Shown: piece after piece, positions 24,039-26,006 of the stretch
Numbering within the stretch: position 1 is the stretch's first letter
Layout: the number at the start of each line of letters is the position of its first letter
IMG/VR virus record: IMGVR_UViG_3300024328_000050
Coordinates: 1-26,006 of that record
Source of the DNA: a virus
Reading direction: 5' to 3' (one strand)
Length of the DNA stretch: 26,006 bases
Made by a program: the position numbers and the translations under genes
Notes under the pieces: generated by a model
What the model was told of the DNA's origin: nothing
Seen by the model: the letters and a program-made list of their open reading frames with translations, nothing else
The model's database searches: none

Positions 24039-24070
24039 TTAGGCTCCCCTAATAAGGAGTCGTATATTAA
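24039..24070 (+). promoter_or_regulatory. Bacteroidota-type promoter before micro-protein gene
   Basis: TTAGG (24039-24043), 19 nt, TATATTAA (24063-24070), preceded by TCG. A stem GGCTCC/GGAGTC (24042-24047, 24056-24061, one G-T pair) lies across the spacer and may regulate it or end the upstream transcript. Confidence 0.5.
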
Positions 24071-24098
24071 GGTATATTAATTAAAACAAATAAAGGTT

Positions 24099-24215
24099 AT
24101 GAAAAAATTTATTAGAAAGCACAAATCAGAAATAGATACAGTATCAGGTTTTTTGTTTATTGCAGCAGTATTTTATACATTATACTTTGCTTTATGGATA
24201 GTTTGCCCTTGTTAA
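24099..24215 (+). CDS. 38-residue single-span membrane protein
   Basis: Too short for routine gene finding, but convincing: ATG after TAAAGGTT (the recurring start context), 28 nt after a promoter box, a basic N-terminus (KKFIRKHKSEID) and one membrane helix at about 14-34 (TVSGFLFIAAVFYTLYFALWI), ending VCPC. N-terminus inside is predicted by the positive charges. It may modify host membrane function or superinfection; this is inference from shape only. Confidence 0.55.
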   Translation: MKKFIRKHKSEIDTVSGFLFIAAVFYTLYFALWIVCPC

Positions 24216-24234
24216 TAGTTTTAAAATAAAGTTT

Positions 24235-24744
24235 ATGTTTGATATACCCATGTCAAGAAAAGAAGTAGATAAGCAATTATCTCAATATCAAAAAATAAAT
24301 TACAACCAATTTAGGTGGTGGAGGAGTTATCAACCTAAAAATAAACCACTTGATAATCGAAAACCTCTCCGTGAACGCATATTGAATGGTGATTTTGATT
24401 ATTCATGTTATAGGGCACAACAATATCTTGTTGAATATCAATTAAATGATATACTAGAAGAATGTAAAACAGACTACCAAATGTATCTTGAAAAAACATC
24501 AGTCATTAGAGCACGAAGAAAACGTTTGATTGAAGATTTTGAGAAGGATGAAGCTGAAAGATTACGTTCTTTATCAGTTGAATTTACAAAATATTTTAGA
24601 TGTAATAAAGAACAGGTAGAAGAAGAAATGTTAGAATGTAGTGGCTCCCTGATAGATCTTTATTATATTATAGAAGAAAAATATAAAATAGTCCATATAC
24701 CATATCCACTGAAGCGTAGAGGACGACCTAAAAAAGTTATATAA
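24235..24744 (+). CDS. Basic protein with C-terminal AT-hook, unknown
   Basis: 169 residues, strongly charged. The first 60 residues are basic and aromatic (QFRWWRSYQPKNKPLDNRKPLRERIL), followed by a long helical K/E/R-rich middle (about 75-115) and a C-terminus with KRRGRPKK (about 160-167), which is the core RGRP of an AT-hook that binds the minor groove of A/T-rich DNA. This suggests a DNA-binding role in transcription control or host nucleoid takeover. It starts after AAATAAAGTTT. No family is recognised. Confidence 0.6.
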   Translation: MFDIPMSRKEVDKQLSQYQKINYNQFRWWRSYQPKNKPLDNRKPLRERILNGDFDYSCYRAQQYLVEYQLNDILEECKTDYQMYLEKTSVIRARRKRLIEDFEKDEAERLRSLSVEFTKYFRCNKEQVEEEMLECSGSLIDLYYIIEEKYKIVHIPYPLKRRGRPKKVI

Positions 24745-24748
24745 ATGA

Positions 24749-24784
24749 TTTATTGTCTCCCACATTTTTTATTGTCTCCCACAT
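24749..24784 (+). repeat. Tandem direct repeat, two 17-bp units
   Basis: TTTATTGTCTCCCACAT occurs at 24749-24765 and again at 24768-24784 with TT between, a 19-bp period. It lies 5 nt after the AT-hook gene and ends overlapping the late-type motif of the GIY-YIG gene. Perfect identity suggests either a recent duplication or a two-site operator. Confidence 0.8.
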
Positions 24785-24797
24785 ATGTATAATAAAA
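24783..24797 (+). promoter_or_regulatory. Late-type motif before second GIY-YIG gene
   Basis: ATATGTATAATAAAA, identical to the copy at 15516 and ending 7 nt before ATG 24805. Its first two bases belong to the second tandem repeat unit. Confidence 0.52.
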
Positions 24798-24804
24798 CAA
24801 CATT

Positions 24805-25395
24805 ATGCGAAGTGGAATTTATAAAATAACAAACCCCGAAGGGAAGGTTTATATTGGGAAAAGTAAAAATATTGATATTAGATGGAATAGACATTCAAAA
24901 TATAAAACTCTTCCATCTCAACCAAAATTACATGGTTCTTTTGATGAATTTGGGTTTGAAAATCATACATTTGAAATAATAGATACTAATATAGAATTAG
25001 AAGAACAATATATTCAAAAATATGATTCATATAAAAATGGATTAAATGGTAATTTTGGTGGTGGTGGGGTTATAAATCATAGTAAAAAGGCTAGGAAACT
25101 AATTAGCATAGCAGGTAAAAAAAACAAAGGTAAAAGGATGATTTCACATAGAAAAGGTAAAAAGATAAGTGAAGAACATAGATTAAATATAAGTAAAGGC
25201 AAAAAAGGAATCCCAAACCCTAAAAATGCCAAAATTGTATTACAATATGATAAAAATAATAATCTTATCGCTGAACATCCCAGCATAGAACAAGCTGCTA
25301 TTTCAGTAAATGGGAATCCTACAGCTATAAATAATGCATTAAAAAAGGGTGGAGGAGCAACATCTTCTTCATATATTTGGAAATATAAAAAATAA
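24805..25395 (+). CDS. GIY-YIG homing endonuclease with NUMOD repeats
   Basis: 196 residues. The nuclease domain shows GIY (4-6), YIG (16-18), R26 and H30 in IRWNRH, then ELEEQYIQKY with the expected catalytic Glu, and GLNGN. Basic modules follow (KGKRMISHRKGKKISEEHR with NUMOD3-like SEEHRLNISKGKKG), then a NUMOD1-like C-terminal domain (IEQAAISVNGNPTAINNALK) ending SSYIWKYKK. It is a freestanding homing endonuclease, related in layout to the copy at 15539; both share the C-terminal YIWKYK and the promoter variant, but the nuclease domains differ enough that they are not recent copies. It sits between the AT-hook gene and the TIM-barrel gene. Confidence 0.9.
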   Translation: MRSGIYKITNPEGKVYIGKSKNIDIRWNRHSKYKTLPSQPKLHGSFDEFGFENHTFEIIDTNIELEEQYIQKYDSYKNGLNGNFGGGGVINHSKKARKLISIAGKKNKGKRMISHRKGKKISEEHRLNISKGKKGIPNPKNAKIVLQYDKNNNLIAEHPSIEQAAISVNGNPTAINNALKKGGGATSSSYIWKYKK

Positions 25396-25401
25396 TAAAT
25401 T

Positions 25402-26006
25402 ATGAAAGTATCACACGAAGTACCAAGGTGTTTATTAAATATGTCAGACGCATTTAATGATTATTCATATTGCCTCCCTCATTTACTAGATATAGATGAA
25501 GAATATAAACAATATTTTTATAAGGCTAAAGATGAAGGGCGTTATATTATTATGGATAATTCACTTCATGAATTAGGAGAAGCATACAATTTTGACAGAT
25601 TAAAATATTGGGTTAACGAATTAGAACCAGAAGAATTTATGGTACCTGATGTTTGGATGGATTGTCATCAAACAGCAGCACAAGCTAAATATTGGTTACA
25701 ATTTGATTTCCCAGAAAAAACTAAAAAAATAGCAGTAATTCAAGGTAAGGATAAAAATGATGCTTATCTGTGTGCTGGTTTATTAAGAGGATTAGGTTAT
25801 GATAAATTATGCGTATCTTATGGTGCTACTTGGTATAATGATTTTTTCCCACATACTAACTCAGATATGGGAAAGGCATTAGGTAGAGTACGATTTGTAC
25901 AAGGTTTATTAAAATTAGATCACTTAAAAGATGTTAAATTTCATTTATTAGGTTGTTCAATACCACAAGAATTTGGTTGGTATGATGATGGTTTTCCATC
26001 AAGAAT
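25402..26006 (+). CDS. TIM-barrel protein resembling tRNA-guanine transglycosylase/DpdA (3' end outside window)
   Basis: 201 codons are open to the window edge. ATG 25402 is 6 nt after the GIY-YIG stop. Features are IIMDNSLHELGEAYNFDRL (about 50-68), FMVPDVWMD (about 80-88), AVIQGKD (about 112-118), a GYDKLCVSYGATWY strand-loop, and FHLLGCSIPQEF (about 183-194). This alternation of MDN, PDV, QGK, and HLLG strand ends resembles the (beta/alpha)8 fold of TGT enzymes and phage DpdA proteins, which put 7-deazaguanine bases into tRNA or phage DNA. The C-terminal zinc site, if any, is beyond the edge. No queC/D/E or folE-like gene is visible in this window. Moderate confidence in the fold, low in the substrate. 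Confidence 0.48.
   Translation, partial: MKVSHEVPRCLLNMSDAFNDYSYCLPHLLDIDEEYKQYFYKAKDEGRYIIMDNSLHELGEAYNFDRLKYWVNELEPEEFMVPDVWMDCHQTAAQAKYWLQFDFPEKTKKIAVIQGKDKNDAYLCAGLLRGLGYDKLCVSYGATWYNDFFPHTNSDMGKALGRVRFVQGLLKLDHLKDVKFHLLGCSIPQEFGWYDDGFPSR

Noticed and set aside
1-26006. tRNA genes, CRISPR arrays, insertion sequences, attachment sites
   Set aside because: Scanned by eye for tRNA T-arm-like sequence, spaced repeats and transposase motifs; none seen. A computed tRNA search was not possible.

Overview
The window is a stretch of a large, AT-rich, tailed-phage genome of the T4-like (contractile-tail myovirus) type. Every convincing gene lies on the + strand. A Bacteroidota host, perhaps flavobacterial, is inferred from two things. 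Up to ten putative promoters share a (T/C)T(T/A)G(G/C)-N19-TATATT pattern that resembles the Bacteroidota primary sigma-factor -33/-7 consensus. Starts are preceded by A-rich sequence, often ending AAGGTT-ATG, rather than by spaced Shine-Dalgarno sites. All functional calls come from reading the proteins; no search was run.

Positions 1-10619 are a late virion block. It holds the end of the tail tube gene, a terminator, a gp26-like gene overlapped by a gp51-like reading frame, the tape measure, a small protein, a gp48/gp54-like tube cap, a gp53-like wedge protein, a long baseplate hub protein with a C-terminal M15 peptidase, and an unknown tail protein. Several of these genes follow the 15-mer ATATTTATAATAAAA, a candidate late promoter.

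Positions 10716-20781 are a replication and nucleotide block: a very small family A DNA polymerase (T4 itself uses family B), an unknown overlapping gene, gp32-like ssDNA-binding protein, UvsX recombinase, RNase H/5' exonuclease, gp41 helicase, and ribonucleotide reductase NrdB and NrdA. Two homing endonuclease genes interrupt it: GIY-YIG between exonuclease and helicase, and HNH between nrdB and nrdA. Each carries its own late-type motif just before its ATG.

Positions 20782-22199 hold a possible short RNA and a likely lysis cassette (small membrane protein, YkuD-like enzyme, holin-like protein). Positions 22236-26006 hold accessory genes: a membrane/coiled-coil protein with an EF-hand loop, small unknown proteins, an AT-hook protein, a second GIY-YIG endonuclease behind a tandem repeat, and a partial TIM-barrel protein resembling tRNA-guanine transglycosylase/DpdA enzymes.

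The strongest leads are: a possible +1/-2 programmed frameshift joining the gp26- and gp51-like frames just before the tape measure; the fixed-spacing promoter family; homing endonucleases with private late-type promoters 7-8 nt from the ATG; a GC-rich hairpin inside the start of uvsX; and a promoter-terminator pair without an ORF after nrdA. No intergenic stretch exceeds 300 bases.
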